64,000 bases of DNA, from positions 186,001-250,000 of the forward strand of contig CAVRAR010000003.1 of NCBI GenBank assembly GCA_963719005.1. The letters run 5' to 3'. Source of the stretch: G963675935 sp963719005. GTDB taxonomy: Bacteria > Planctomycetota > Planctomycetia > Pirellulales > Thermoguttaceae. Below the pieces are notes generated by a model. The model saw only the letters and a program-made list of their open reading frames with translations. It ran no database searches and had not been told where the DNA came from. Shown piece by piece: positions 44,696-56,015 of this stretch; position 1 is the stretch's first letter, and every line of letters starts with the position of its first letter. Both the position numbers and the translations under genes were made by a program.

Positions 44696-47600
44696 ATGAG
44701 ATCTTCACTGCACCTTCGGGCACTTTCCGCGTTGAGACTGGCATCTCTGATTTTTGCCTTCTTGTTGCTGGTGGGCTTCGTATCGCCTGCACTAGCTCAG
44801 GACGAGGTCTGGTGGCAAGGGGGCGCCAGCACAGATTTCAGCGACCTGAACAACTGGGTCTATAGTGATGATGTCACGCATCCCACGAGTTGGCAGGACG
44901 GCGACTGGTTCCACATCCAGAACTTCCCCTTTACCAATTCCGCCAACACCTGCACCATCAGTTCAAACTCTCCCTTTAATTGGTGCAACGACATCAAGGT
45001 CGGTGACGGTAACGATGGCGCCTATGGCGGCAACCTCAACATGACCGGCGGCAGCATCTACGTTCAATCGCAGTTTAGCTTCGGCAACAATGCGGGCTAT
45101 AGCGGATACAGCACATTCAATATGTCCGGCGGCACGGTCACCAAGGCTCAAACTTGGTGGAACTACAACGTCGGCACCAATGGCGGCAATGCCCAAGTCA
45201 ACATGTCGGGCTACGCCACCATCAACAATTACGACGGCAACTATATCGGCGTGTGGAACGGGAGCAAGGGCGTGGTCGCCATGAGCGGCAACTCCAGCTA
45301 CTACCAAACGGGCTACCAATACTATGACTCGAACAACAACCTTCAGACTCAGTATTTGGACGCTTGGGTCGGCGCCGGCAGCAGCGTCGGTGGCGGCGGC
45401 GGCACCCTCACAATGACGGACAATTCCACGTCAACGTTGCGTTGGTGCAACAGGTACATCGGCTACTCGTCGGACGGTAACGCAGTTCAGGGCTTGGTCA
45501 GTCTGTCGGGCAATGCCTACTACGTCAACCTCTCGGCGACCACTTACGTCGGCCTCGACGCCGGCGGCTCGGGAACGTACAAGATGAGCGGCCATGCATT
45601 CGTCGACACTGACTATTTTTGCTGGCAAGGCGTCGGCTGGGACGGCGGCACCGGCACGATGACGCTGCAAGACCAGGCGACGTTCAAGACCGGCGAACTG
45701 CTCGTCGGCGAAAACACCGGCGTTGGCACCTTGAACGTGACCGGCGGCTCGGTTGTTGCCGATACCTCCCACGGTTGGTACGGCATCGAAGGAACTTTTG
45801 ACGTCGCTCGATGGGGCGGCACCGGCACGGTCGCGTTCAGCGGCACAAGCTCCCTCGTCGTCTCCGGCCGCACCCTCATCGGGAATGAGGCAAACGGCGG
45901 CACTGGCTCCGCCCGTTCCAATGGCACGGTGACGTTGTCGGGCAGCGCCACAATGACCACCCAGCCCGGCCAAATGAGAAACTATGGCTGGACTTGGGGG
46001 GATGGCGGCGATGTGTATGTCGGTTGCTCTGAATGGGAGAACGAAAATACCCCCGTAACCCAGACCCTAATAGGCGGCATCGGCGTGTTCACAGTCCAGA
46101 ATCAGGCCTCGTTCAACGGCTCCGGTCAACTGGTTGTCGGTGCTCATGGAGGCAACGGCACGGTTACCATGTCCTCCACCGGCAACTTCACTGCTAATGG
46201 CGACACTTTTATTGGAGACGCCGGCAGCGGTATTGGAGGCAGCGGCACCGGCTTACTCACTCAAAGCGCCGGGACGATGTATCTCGGAGGCATTCACGTC
46301 GGCTACAACACCGGCGCCATGGGAACCGTTACCATCAGCGGCGGCCAGTTAACTGTTGGCGGTACTGAAATCGGAGACAGCGGCGGCACTGGAACCATGT
46401 CGATCACTAACGCCACCGTTACGGCCGGTGATTGGATGAGTATCGGGACTTCTGCCAATACAAGTTGTGGAACGGTGACGATCAATTCCGGCGGCCGCCT
46501 CAACGTTCCCGACCATTTGTTTATCGGGCGCACGGGAGGCAGGGGTGTCGTTGTTCTCAATAGCGGCGGCACGATCTCGGATCCCGGCACGATCTACATG
46601 GCCGAAGTCGAGACCGGAGGGCAGAATTTCGGTGAGTTGGATCTCAACGGCGGCAGCCTTTACGTCCACAATTTCCAAATTGGTTGGGACACTGGCACCG
46701 GCGCCGGTGGCAGCGTCACCCTTAACGGCACCACCATCACGTGTGCGGGGGGCGGAGAATTCTTCAATCTTGGCGGCGGCGCCGGTTCGACCGCCCACGT
46801 CTACGTGAAGGCAGGCGGGGCAACCATCAACACCAACGGTTACAACGTCGGCAGCGGTTTCCCGCTCTTGGCGTCCGCATCCGGCACGGTGACCAAGACC
46901 GGCCTGGGCGTGTTCACTCTGGAGGGCGCCAGCACATGGAACGGCGGCTTGGTCGTCAACCAGGGAACCGTAAACCTCACAGGATCCTATCATCCTTCTA
47001 CTGGTGGGACGGTCACGGTTCAAAGCGGCGGCATCTTCAGCGGCGGCACTGCGGCTACCGCTTCCACCCGGCTTACCAATGTCGTCGTACAGTCCGGCGG
47101 CATGCTCGAACCCTCCTTGCCGGGCGGCACGAACTCTAGGGCAATGTCCTTTAGCAATGGGACGCTCAGCGGCGGAGCAACCGTACTGTCTAGGATCTAC
47201 ACCAGTGCCGCCGGCGGATTGGACTCGGTCGCTTCGACCGCAACGATGAACATCGCCTCAAGCGGCACGGTGACGGTCGATTTCGATCTCACCAGCGCGG
47301 CGTCCATCCCCACTAGCACCTCGAGAACGTACATGTCGTACGCCACGCTTGCAGGAACGGGGAACCTTCTGCCGGCCGTGGATACCTATGTGTTTAACAA
47401 CACACTTTATGATCCGACTCTCAGCGGCACCACCAGTAGGAATATCGCCTTTTCCGCCGACACATCAGGCACGGCGACCGGGAGCAGATACTGGAAAACC
47501 AACGGCGGCGGAACCTGGAGCACCGGCGGCAATTGGGCGGCCGGCACGGCGCCCAACGCTACGAGCGTCAGGGCTGTGTTTGGATCGGCTTCGGTTACGT

Positions 47601-50600
47601 CGGGGGGAACGGTTAACTTGGACAGCGCCGTTACCCTCAGTTCGCTCGATTTCATTACCGGCTCGACCTCTTACACGATTGCTCCGGTCACTGGAACATG
47701 CACGATCACCTTGAATTCCTCTCTGGCGAGCAACAACCAGATTGCCGATGATACGGGCAGCAATACGGTGAATGCAAATATCGTCATGAGCAAGAACACC
47801 CGGGTCACCGTGGCGTTGGGCACAAGCACCCTGACCCTCGGCGGCGTAATTAGCGGCGCGAACGGCATTACGCTCTACGGCTCCGGCATTCTGAACCTGA
47901 CCGGCGCCAATAGCTTTACCGGTCCGATAGTCATGAACGGCGGCATGGGCGGCACGCAGAACGGCCTCGGCACACTGGAATTCTCTTCGGTCGCCAACGG
48001 CGGCTCGGTCTGTCCGCTCGGCGCTTCCGGCAACGCCGCCTCGAACCTCGTGCTGAACGGCACCCTGGCGTACACCGGCACCAGCGACGGGACGACCGAC
48101 CGCGGTTTCACGACGGTTGGGCCCGTGGTTCTCAGCAGCACCACCAATAATGTCACTTTTTCAGGGCAGATCGTGGCCAATTCGACCAGTAGCCTCACGA
48201 AGACGGGGGCCGGCACGTTCACGTTGGCCTACGCCGGCGATGATATCATCAACCACACTGACGCCACCGTCGAGAACGGAACGCTGGCTTTTGCCGGGGG
48301 CGCCGCTTCGGTCTATAGGCTCAAGGGAGTCAACAACTCCATCCACGACATGATCATCGGTGACACCAGCACGACGTATTCTTCCGGCACCACCCCCACC
48401 GCCGCTCTGCAAATCACCGGCGGCACCGTCGTCGCTGCCACTACTTGGGTCGGCAAGTCGTTGACCAGCGGCGCGACGACGGGGCTCAACGTCGGCCAAA
48501 CCGCCGGGATGCTCGGCGGAACCCTGACCACAAACGAGCTCTACTCCGGCGATTACGAAAGCTCGTCATACTCCGGATTTGAGCGTATCAACGTTCAGGG
48601 CAACGGCCGCATCTACGCGTCTGACTTCGTCGAAATCGGGAGCTCGGAAAATTGCAACTCGTACTTGAATATGACGGACAACGGCGTTCTTGAATCGGCC
48701 AACCGGCTTAACATCGGCACGTTTGGGCCGGCCACCGTCGTCTTGCAGGGAAACAGCAAGCTCATTTGCGACAGCCAGTACGTGGACCTGGCCCCCCAGA
48801 GTGGCATTTGCGACATCACAGTAAAGGGCAATGCCCAGCTCATTGGACCCGCGTGGGTGCCTTTTGACTTGGGCACCGGGAACAGCACCGGTCCGTCAAC
48901 CTTCGGGAGCGGCGGGGCGCAGGGAATCTTGCGGATCGATGAGAACGGCCTTGTTGCGGCGGGCCAACTATTCGTAGGACGTTATGGAACCTGCGCCTGC
49001 GGGGCCATTTTCCAAAGCGGCGGTTCCATGACGAACAGTGGCGGCAATAACGGCTGGGTCATCGGCGGCTGGGGAAGTTCGACCGACTACGGTTACTACA
49101 AACTTACGGGCGGCACCTTCAACAGCGGTTCTTCGACTCTTTACCTCGCCGGCGACGGCATCGGAGTCTGGGACCAGACCGGCGGCAACGCCACGGTGTA
49201 TCAATACGCTAGCGTGGGGCAAAACTCCACGGGCGTCGGCGTCATGAACGTCTCGAACGGCGGCTCCTTCACGGTCGCCGGATGCCAACAGTGGTGGTTG
49301 GCAACCAACGGACTCATCGTTGGTAATGCCGGTTATGGCGTTCTCAATATCGGCCATGGAGGAACGGTCAACCTCGGGGTTGGCGATTTGTACCTCACGG
49401 GCAGCAACGCCTCCACCACCGGTATTTGCAACCTGGGCACGACCGCCAGTCCTGGCGGACAGTTGATATGCGACGCCTTTGTTTCGAACGGCGGCAGCGG
49501 GCGGTTGGGCGTCATGAACTTCCACGGCGGCACAATGACGGCCATCCAGAGTGAAGGATACTTTATGTGGGGGATCGACCACACCTACGTTTATCCCGAA
49601 GGCGCGACGATCGACGCAGCCGGGTATGACGTAACGGTCACCCAACCCCTCGAGGCCCCGACCGGCCTCGGCGTGCAAAGCATCGCCGTGGCAACGGTTG
49701 GCCTCAGCTACACGGGACCGCCGACGGTCGTGATCAGCGGCGGCAGCGGCCAGGGCGCGACCGCCGTGGCCAACGTGGTCGGCGGAACCATCAGTAGCTT
49801 CACCATCACCAATCCGGGTTCCGGCTACGCGGGGAGCGATACTCTTACCGTTTCGCTCGCAGGCTCCGACTCGGTAGTGGTCGGGACCGCCGGCGCCGTG
49901 ACGTTCAACGGCGGGAACACCTGCGGCGACGTGAACGTCATCAACAGTGGAATCGTCCGGTTCGTGTCGACGAACACCTTTACCGGCAAGCTGAATCTCA
50001 TGGGCCCCGACATCTACTTCAACGTTAGCGGGGCGCCTTGCGTCTCGGGCAATGTTGTTATTAACGGCTCTCAATTCCTGGTCATGCAGCAGCCCAATCA
50101 GTTCGGAACCAACTCGGTCCTCAGTTTCCTGCAATATGGCGAATTCAACCTCAATGGGCAGAACCAGACGGTCGCCGGGCTTTCGGATAGCACGGGACAA
50201 AGCGTGACTGAGAACTCGCACGTGTATTTTGGAGATCCCGGCACCAATGCCACGCTGACGGTGAATGCCGCGCCCGGTAAGAGCTACTACTACAACGGCT
50301 GGATTCGCGATAACACCCAGCCAACCGGCGGAACCCTGAGCTTGACCAAGGACGGAGCCGGCACTCTCACCATCGGTGCAAATTCGATCGGCGGCGGCCC
50401 TGACACCTACACGGGCGACACATTGATTTTGAACGGCACATTGGCTCTCGATGCCAACGCGACGATCCCGACTACCCCCTTGATCAGCATCGCGTCGGGC
50501 GCCGTGCTCGACCTGACCGCGAAGGGCTCGACGTTCAACGTCGGCGCGGGTCAGACCCTTGCGGGATTTGGCACGGTCAACATCGGCAGCGGGAAGACCG

Positions 50601-52510
50601 TCTCCTTCAGCAGCGGCGGCACTCTCGCCCCCGGCGGCAGCATCGGCACGCTCAGCGTCATCGGCAACGTCAATTTGACGGGCGGCGTCGCGGCCTTCGA
50701 GCTAGGCACCTCCGGCGCCACCCACGCCGCGGCCGGGATTAGCGACATGACCGCGATCACCGGCAACCTGACGCTCGCCGGCACGCTGAACCTGATCGAT
50801 AACGGCGGGGCCAATGGTCAAGGTTCCGCGGGCCTCGGTTACTACAAGCTCTTCACTTACACCGGGACCGAATCGGGCTCGTTCGGCTCGACCACCGGTT
50901 GGGGCAGCGGCAACCACGTTGCCGTGGATAACGTCCCGGCCGACAAGGCCGTCTACTACGACGTCACGCAGTTCGCGGCCGCCAACAACCCGTTGACCGC
51001 GATCCCCTTCGGCAACGTTCATGAAGGCAGCACCGTCACGCAGCCACTCTCGGTGACGAACACCACAACCGGCTCCTTTGTGGACGCCTTGGGCGCCACC
51101 TGGGGAACGGCTCCGTCCGGCTTCTCTCTGACCGGTTCGATTTCCGGCCTTGGCGGCGGCGCTACCGACAGCTCGAGTATGAAAGTCGGGATTAACACGA
51201 CCGCGGGCGGTCCCTTGCCCGGCTCGACCAATGTGAACCTCACTTCCACCAACGCCTACGGCATCACTGGCCCGCCGGCCAACGCGACTTTGCCGGTAAC
51301 GTTCAGCGCCACCGTTTACAAGTATGCGGGCGCCGCCGCGTTGACCACGCCGGTCAGTCTCCCCTCCGTCCATGTCGGCGACACCTTTGCTTCGCAACCG
51401 GTGCAAGTGCAGAATACGACGACGGACAGCCACGGCAACGCCTATTCGGAGTCGTTGTATGCCGACACGGGGAGTACGAATGTAACCGTCGTCCCCGGTG
51501 GCACCAGTTCTCTGTCGGTGCCGTTCGCCGACCACACGGGCGCGGCCGGAACCGTAAGCATAGACACCCCGGTGGTCTTCACCTCGAAGGCGGTTGCGGG
51601 CAGCAGCCCGCTTGTTGACACCTACGGACCCACGAGCGGCCGCACGAACTTGCAGACACAGACTGTCACGGGCACGGGCAGCGTCTACGCCTACGCCGGC
51701 GCCAGCACGTTGGCCACGCCCGTCGGTCTCGGCAAGGTCTTCGTCGGTGGTAACTTCAGTGCGCAGCCGGTGGCCCTAAGCAACACGACGGCGATGGTGA
51801 CTGTGGGCGTCAACACCTATTCGGAGTCGTTGAACGCCTCTTCGGGATGTTCGAACGTGACCATTCCCGCTGGCGGCTCCGATAACGTGCTGGTCTGCAT
51901 CAACGGCAACACGGGCACGGCCGGATCCGTTAGCGTAGGCGTGCCGGTCGTCTTCACCTCGAAGGCGGTTCCCGGCAGCGGTCTGTCGGACACCTACGGC
52001 CCCACCAGCGGCCGTACGGACTTGCAGACGCAGACCGTGACGTGCACGGGCACCGTGTGGGATCACGGCGACGCAGCCTTGACTTCCGACGATGCGAAAA
52101 GCATCACGATCACTCTGTTGGGCAACCAGGGCAGTACACTCGCCCAGGCGTACAACGTCTACAACCTGACGCAAACCCCGGGTTACACCGGCGGCTTGGA
52201 CTTGGTAAGCGTGGTCGGCACGGGCGACGTTGACAAGCTCAGTTCCGGCCTGCCCGCCTCCTTCCAGGACCTGGCCGAGGATACGTCCAACTCCTACACT
52301 GCGAGCGTGGACACAAGCGCTTTGGGAGCGTACTCCGCTACATACACGCTGACTTTTAGGGACGCAGTCAGCGATGGCATTGCCGGCGACATCTTGACGC
52401 AGACGTTGACCGTGACGGTTAATGCGCAGGTCGTTCCCGAACCGTTGACGATCATCCTGCTGGCCGTCGCTTTGTTGGGCGTTGTTGCCTACGTGCGTCG
52501 TCGCAGATAG
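44696..52510 (+). CDS. Giant beta-repeat surface protein with PEP-CTERM signal
   Basis: An intact frame of 2604 residues; ATG 44696 is chosen over TTG 44687. Signal peptide: LRLASLIFAFLLLVGFVSPA. Most of the protein is Gly/Ser/Thr/Asn-rich beta-helix-like sequence with recurring G-T-L-N-V-T-G-G and V-T-I-S-G-G-Q-L strands, of the kind in autotransporter-associated repeats. Near the C-terminus two Ig-like modules of about 118 residues repeat (TTPVSLPSVHVGDTFASQPV and ATPVGLGKVFVGGNFSAQPV, each ending YGPTSGRT-LQTQTVT). It ends VVPEPLTIILLAVALLGVVA with RRRR, a PEP-CTERM signal. Probably a structural or adhesive surface protein or matrix component. A terminator follows. Confidence 0.85.
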   Translation: MRSSLHLRALSALRLASLIFAFLLLVGFVSPALAQDEVWWQGGASTDFSDLNNWVYSDDVTHPTSWQDGDWFHIQNFPFTNSANTCTISSNSPFNWCNDIKVGDGNDGAYGGNLNMTGGSIYVQSQFSFGNNAGYSGYSTFNMSGGTVTKAQTWWNYNVGTNGGNAQVNMSGYATINNYDGNYIGVWNGSKGVVAMSGNSSYYQTGYQYYDSNNNLQTQYLDAWVGAGSSVGGGGGTLTMTDNSTSTLRWCNRYIGYSSDGNAVQGLVSLSGNAYYVNLSATTYVGLDAGGSGTYKMSGHAFVDTDYFCWQGVGWDGGTGTMTLQDQATFKTGELLVGENTGVGTLNVTGGSVVADTSHGWYGIEGTFDVARWGGTGTVAFSGTSSLVVSGRTLIGNEANGGTGSARSNGTVTLSGSATMTTQPGQMRNYGWTWGDGGDVYVGCSEWENENTPVTQTLIGGIGVFTVQNQASFNGSGQLVVGAHGGNGTVTMSSTGNFTANGDTFIGDAGSGIGGSGTGLLTQSAGTMYLGGIHVGYNTGAMGTVTISGGQLTVGGTEIGDSGGTGTMSITNATVTAGDWMSIGTSANTSCGTVTINSGGRLNVPDHLFIGRTGGRGVVVLNSGGTISDPGTIYMAEVETGGQNFGELDLNGGSLYVHNFQIGWDTGTGAGGSVTLNGTTITCAGGGEFFNLGGGAGSTAHVYVKAGGATINTNGYNVGSGFPLLASASGTVTKTGLGVFTLEGASTWNGGLVVNQGTVNLTGSYHPSTGGTVTVQSGGIFSGGTAATASTRLTNVVVQSGGMLEPSLPGGTNSRAMSFSNGTLSGGATVLSRIYTSAAGGLDSVASTATMNIASSGTVTVDFDLTSAASIPTSTSRTYMSYATLAGTGNLLPAVDTYVFNNTLYDPTLSGTTSRNIAFSADTSGTATGSRYWKTNGGGTWSTGGNWAAGTAPNATSVRAVFGSASVTSGGTVNLDSAVTLSSLDFITGSTSYTIAPVTGTCTITLNSSLASNNQIADDTGSNTVNANIVMSKNTRVTVALGTSTLTLGGVISGANGITLYGSGILNLTGANSFTGPIVMNGGMGGTQNGLGTLEFSSVANGGSVCPLGASGNAASNLVLNGTLAYTGTSDGTTDRGFTTVGPVVLSSTTNNVTFSGQIVANSTSSLTKTGAGTFTLAYAGDDIINHTDATVENGTLAFAGGAASVYRLKGVNNSIHDMIIGDTSTTYSSGTTPTAALQITGGTVVAATTWVGKSLTSGATTGLNVGQTAGMLGGTLTTNELYSGDYESSSYSGFERINVQGNGRIYASDFVEIGSSENCNSYLNMTDNGVLESANRLNIGTFGPATVVLQGNSKLICDSQYVDLAPQSGICDITVKGNAQLIGPAWVPFDLGTGNSTGPSTFGSGGAQGILRIDENGLVAAGQLFVGRYGTCACGAIFQSGGSMTNSGGNNGWVIGGWGSSTDYGYYKLTGGTFNSGSSTLYLAGDGIGVWDQTGGNATVYQYASVGQNSTGVGVMNVSNGGSFTVAGCQQWWLATNGLIVGNAGYGVLNIGHGGTVNLGVGDLYLTGSNASTTGICNLGTTASPGGQLICDAFVSNGGSGRLGVMNFHGGTMTAIQSEGYFMWGIDHTYVYPEGATIDAAGYDVTVTQPLEAPTGLGVQSIAVATVGLSYTGPPTVVISGGSGQGATAVANVVGGTISSFTITNPGSGYAGSDTLTVSLAGSDSVVVGTAGAVTFNGGNTCGDVNVINSGIVRFVSTNTFTGKLNLMGPDIYFNVSGAPCVSGNVVINGSQFLVMQQPNQFGTNSVLSFLQYGEFNLNGQNQTVAGLSDSTGQSVTENSHVYFGDPGTNATLTVNAAPGKSYYYNGWIRDNTQPTGGTLSLTKDGAGTLTIGANSIGGGPDTYTGDTLILNGTLALDANATIPTTPLISIASGAVLDLTAKGSTFNVGAGQTLAGFGTVNIGSGKTVSFSSGGTLAPGGSIGTLSVIGNVNLTGGVAAFELGTSGATHAAAGISDMTAITGNLTLAGTLNLIDNGGANGQGSAGLGYYKLFTYTGTESGSFGSTTGWGSGNHVAVDNVPADKAVYYDVTQFAAANNPLTAIPFGNVHEGSTVTQPLSVTNTTTGSFVDALGATWGTAPSGFSLTGSISGLGGGATDSSSMKVGINTTAGGPLPGSTNVNLTSTNAYGITGPPANATLPVTFSATVYKYAGAAALTTPVSLPSVHVGDTFASQPVQVQNTTTDSHGNAYSESLYADTGSTNVTVVPGGTSSLSVPFADHTGAAGTVSIDTPVVFTSKAVAGSSPLVDTYGPTSGRTNLQTQTVTGTGSVYAYAGASTLATPVGLGKVFVGGNFSAQPVALSNTTAMVTVGVNTYSESLNASSGCSNVTIPAGGSDNVLVCINGNTGTAGSVSVGVPVVFTSKAVPGSGLSDTYGPTSGRTDLQTQTVTCTGTVWDHGDAALTSDDAKSITITLLGNQGSTLAQAYNVYNLTQTPGYTGGLDLVSVVGTGDVDKLSSGLPASFQDLAEDTSNSYTASVDTSALGAYSATYTLTFRDAVSDGIAGDILTQTLTVTVNAQVVPEPLTIILLAVALLGVVAYVRRRR

Positions 52511-52542
52511 ATGATGTCCTAGCACATCTTCGATGAAATCCT

Positions 52543-52576
52543 AAAGCCCCTCCATTGCGATGGTGGGGCTTTTTTT
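52543..52576 (+). terminator. Rho-independent terminator after the giant gene
   Basis: AAAGCCCC and GGGGCTTT pair, with an inner CCAT-TGCG-ATGG stem, followed by seven T residues. Confidence 0.88.
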
Positions 52577-52635
52577 CTAAAACGACCTTCCGGAAGCCGC
52601 GCCAGGTCTTCTGCCGCCACAAGAGAGGCTGGTTC

Positions 52636-55630
52636 ATGCCCCGCATCTTTCTATTGTCTTTGTGCACGATTGCAGTGTTGGCTGTCTCCTCGGCTCCAGC
52701 GGCCGACAGCGTGGCTTTTCGGCAGGACGGCAGGATCGCGATCCTGGAAAACAAGATTGTACGGGTTGAGTTCGATCTTGCCGCCGGAAGCTATCGGGCA
52801 ATCGATAATCGCGACAGAAGCTGTGGTTTCGATGGCGGTTGCATCGCCGTCAACGACTGGGCCTCGACTCAAGCGGGCGCCGCTTGCCGGGCCTCGGACC
52901 GGCCGATTAGCGACTCCCTGGGCACGGGCCGAACGCTGGCGGTCGAATGCGCCAATCCGGGCCGCCCGACCCTATTGCTGGAGATCACGCTGTACGACGG
53001 CAAGAGCTTTCTCGCGCTCCGCGGCGGGATGATCAACACCACGAGGCAGTCGTTGCGCGTCAAGGACTTTTATCCCCTGACGGCCGCCAGGGCGTTTCCC
53101 CAGGCCGGCGAAATCGGTCGTGCCAAGACCCTCAACGGCGAAGGCGGCGGACGGAATACTTCGGTGCAGTCCGGTCCTGCCCGGTCCAGTTCCAACAACG
53201 TGCTGATGACCTTCCGAAAGGGCGATCGACGGCGTTCGCTGGTGCTGGGCGGACTGAGCTATCACGATTGGATGAAGTGGGCCGCCGTTTGGCCGTCAGC
53301 CTCCCCGCCTTCCGATAATGCCATCCGGCTTCGCGAACTGAACTCTCGGATTGCACGGGCCGGCGGAAAGCTCGAGGCCTATCTCGATTGCGGCGCCGAG
53401 CCGAAGGCGTCCGCGGCTTCCGGGGTGCTCTTGGCCGTGCTTCGCGGCAGCCCCTACGATTTTGCCAGCGTCTTTGCCGCCCCTTGTTACAACACCGTGC
53501 TGTTCGACGACAAGCAGGTCGAGATTGCGGCCGAAGGACTGGACCCGAGAAAACATTACGTGCTCGGCTTTTCGTGGTGGGACTATTCGAGCGACGGGCG
53601 GGTCGAGTCGGTGTCGTTGGCGGCGGGCGAGGGGTCGTCGAAAACGACGCTCGTTGAAAAGGCCGCGCTGCCGGCCTACGCCCTGGTCCGTGAACAGTTG
53701 CCGGTCGAGAAAGCGTTCGACGTTCCCCCCGCCCTTTACGCTTCCGGCAAGATGAAGATCCAGTTCGCGTTTGAGGGTGCTCGAAAGCCCGGCTCCAATG
53801 CGGTGGTCAGCGAGGTCTGGCTGATCGAGGGGCCGGCCGGGCTGGCGGGAAGGATCGCAGTGCCGACGGCCGCCGCCACAATCCCGAAGGAGACGGAAAA
53901 GGAGGTCTATCTGCACGTCAAGGCGGCCGACCCCGTGGGACGCCGCGTGGATCCCGGCGAGCGGTACCTGCCCGAGGACCGCTTCTACGTCGATTTCGCC
54001 ACCGACGATCCGTTCCAAGCGGCGGAACAGTACGGCCTGGCGGTTCGGGCGGCCCAGCCGGCGACGCCGAATCCGTACACGTTTCCCACGATCTGTTCCT
54101 GGTATGCGGGAGTCACGTTTGAACCCGACGCCCAAAATCATCCCGAAAAGAGCCGCTACGGCATCGCCACGACCAGCGGGCAGGTCGAGGAGATGGACTT
54201 TATTCGGAACACGGGTTTTCTCGATTACTCGACCATCGCGCTGCGCTTGGTGCCCGACAACTACACCCGCAACAATCCGCAGGGCTGGTGGGACGACAAA
54301 CACTGGCAAGAACAAGGGTTTTATACTCGGCCTTATGAAACCTCGAAAAAATGGGGGCAAGCCGTACAGAAGCGCGGCGGACTGGCCTTCACCTATTTTC
54401 AGTCCGATCGAGTGTCGGCCGATTTCCGCAAGGAGCACGCGGACCTCGTATTGCCGGGCCGCGCCGCCTTGGATTACACGAACCCGAAGGTGCAACGGTA
54501 CATGCAAGGCGTTTATGCGGCCATGCGCGGCAATGTCGCCGGCATGATGTTCGACTACTGCGACGAGCTGTGGTGCTTCAATCTGGCGCAGGGCGGCTTC
54601 TTCGACGACCGCGCCACGGCGGCCTCGGCCTACCGTCTCGTTTTCCGCTTGGCGAAGGAGGGATTGGGGCCGCGTTCGTGGATTCACGAGCGGCCCATCG
54701 ACAATCCAGGCTCCGACGTGGCCGTCGGCCTGATCGATTCGCAGCGGACTTCCGGCGACACCGCGTCGATATCGCCGAAGCTGATCGCCCGCTCCGGGCT
54801 GCGGTGGTATAAGAATCGCGTGCTGTTCGCCTACGACATGGACAGCAAGAGTCTGCTGAACGCCTGGAAGGAGACGGCGCCGAACGCTGCCGACGACGAC
54901 GGCCGGCGGATGACGTTGACGATGTGCTACGTCGCCGCAAGCCGGCTGCTGCTGGCCAATTCGTTTCGCGATCTGCCGCCCGAAGCGATCAGCGATCTCG
55001 AACGAACCGTGCCCTACCATACGCAGCCGCAAAGCGCCCGGCCGTTGGATGCCTTCATCAGCCGACGGGCCGCCTCGCATCTACGACTTTCCGGTTAGCG
55101 CCGATTGGCATCAGCTTACGCTGTTGAATACGGACGGCAGTCGGAAGGCCGCATTCGCGGTGTCGCTAAGCGGCGAGCCTGCTGCCGGCGCGATCGGATT
55201 GGATGCAAACTCGCAATACTATGTTTATGACTTCTGGAACGACACGTTCTGCGGGAAGCTCTCCGGCGGCGAAACCCTGAAGCAGACGCTTCGTCCCGGC
55301 GAAGCCCGGATGCTGTCCATACATCGGGCGGAGACGCGGCCTCAGTTTCTTTCGACCAACCGCCATCTCATGCAGGGATTCGTCGATCTGGTCGGCGTTC
55401 CGAAATGGGATGCGGAAAAGCACGTCCTCAGTGGAACCGCAAGAGCCATTGGCGGCCGAACGTTTCAAGTTGTCTTGGCCGGCAACGGTTATCGGCCTAT
55501 GTTGGCAACGGCCGTCGGCGCTACGGCAAAGGTCGAGCCGCTTGCCGGGGCTGAAGGTCTGTTTCGACTGAGTCTCCGCAGTCCACAAACCGCCGAGATC
55601 GCATGGACCGTTAGGTTTTCATCTCCGTAG
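52636..55630 (+). CDS. Secreted glycoside hydrolase-like protein (clan GH-D/GH36-like), frameshifted near the 3' end
   Basis: Starts MPRIFLLSLCTIAVLAVSSA, a signal peptide. A long N-terminal beta-sandwich of about 450 residues precedes a TIM-barrel-like part with YTFPTICSWYAGVTFEPDAQ, GGLAFTYFQSDRVSADFRKE, VAGMMFDYCDELWCFN and DVAVGLIDSQRTSGDTASIS. The Asp residues in FDYCDE and in GLIDSQ are candidate catalytic pairs by analogy to alpha-galactosidase-type enzymes, but this is inferred, not certain. The frame changes near 55060, after which a C-terminal beta-sandwich (RIYDFPVSADWHQLTLLNTD onward) continues to 55630. About 997 residues. Substrate unknown. The 3' end overlaps the convergent small membrane gene by 20 bases. 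Confidence 0.65.
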
Positions 55631-55886
55631 CCTCGGACTTCCTATTCCGCCTTCTCCAGGCTGTGATGCCGCTTGCAAGGCCGTAAACGCCGAGCGCGAG
55701 CACAGCAAGGAAGAGACCGATTAAGAAGACGGCCACCGGATCGACGCCTCTTGGCCCCGAGACGTGCCCCGCAGCCGCCACAAACAGAAGCGTTGCTATT
55801 AAGAGAACCACCGCGTAGGCGATGCAGGCCCAGAGGCGGCCTCGACCGCTGCGAAAAGCCCAGCCGGTGAAGACGATTGCCAACAC
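55611..55886 (-). CDS. Small membrane protein
   Basis: A protein of about 91 residues with three hydrophobic stretches: MLAIVFTGWAF, CIAYAVVLLIATLLFVAAAG and VAVFLIGLFLAVLALGVYGL, and a basic tail RRRNRKSE. The frame stays open and hydrophobic upstream (YLALLSFVLAIVF), so the first helix may start earlier, possibly by coupling to the micropeptide gene just upstream; no good ATG is present. The family is not recognised. The tail overlaps the end of the hydrolase-like gene. Confidence 0.55.
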   Translation of the reverse strand: MLAIVFTGWAFRSGRGRLWACIAYAVVLLIATLLFVAAAGHVSGPRGVDPVAVFLIGLFLAVLALGVYGLASGITAWRRRNRKSEATEMKT

Positions 55887-55934
55887 AAAGCTGAGCAGGG
55901 CCAGGTACTGACACAGTACCCCGAGCGGATTGCC

Positions 55935-56015
55935 TCAGTGCAATTGAAGGAAGATGGGAAGAGCAATAAAGCCAATCGGCAGCAATGCGAAGATCAGTGC
56001 AAGAATGCCGGGCAT
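55935..56015 (-). CDS. 26-residue membrane micropeptide
   Basis: MPGILALIFALLPIGFIALP, then IFLQLH: one hydrophobic helix with two prolines. It has an excellent ribosome site, GAGGAGGAACGGCG, directly before ATG at 56015, the best reason to believe in it. It is the first gene of a likely two-gene unit with the small membrane protein downstream. Too short for usual gene finders; function unknown. Confidence 0.6.
   Translation of the reverse strand: MPGILALIFALLPIGFIALPIFLQLH

Noticed and set aside
53296..55080. A 594-codon open frame on the minus strand
   Set aside because: Antisense to the hydrolase-like gene, with shadow-like Arg/Gly/Ala/Val composition and no domain.
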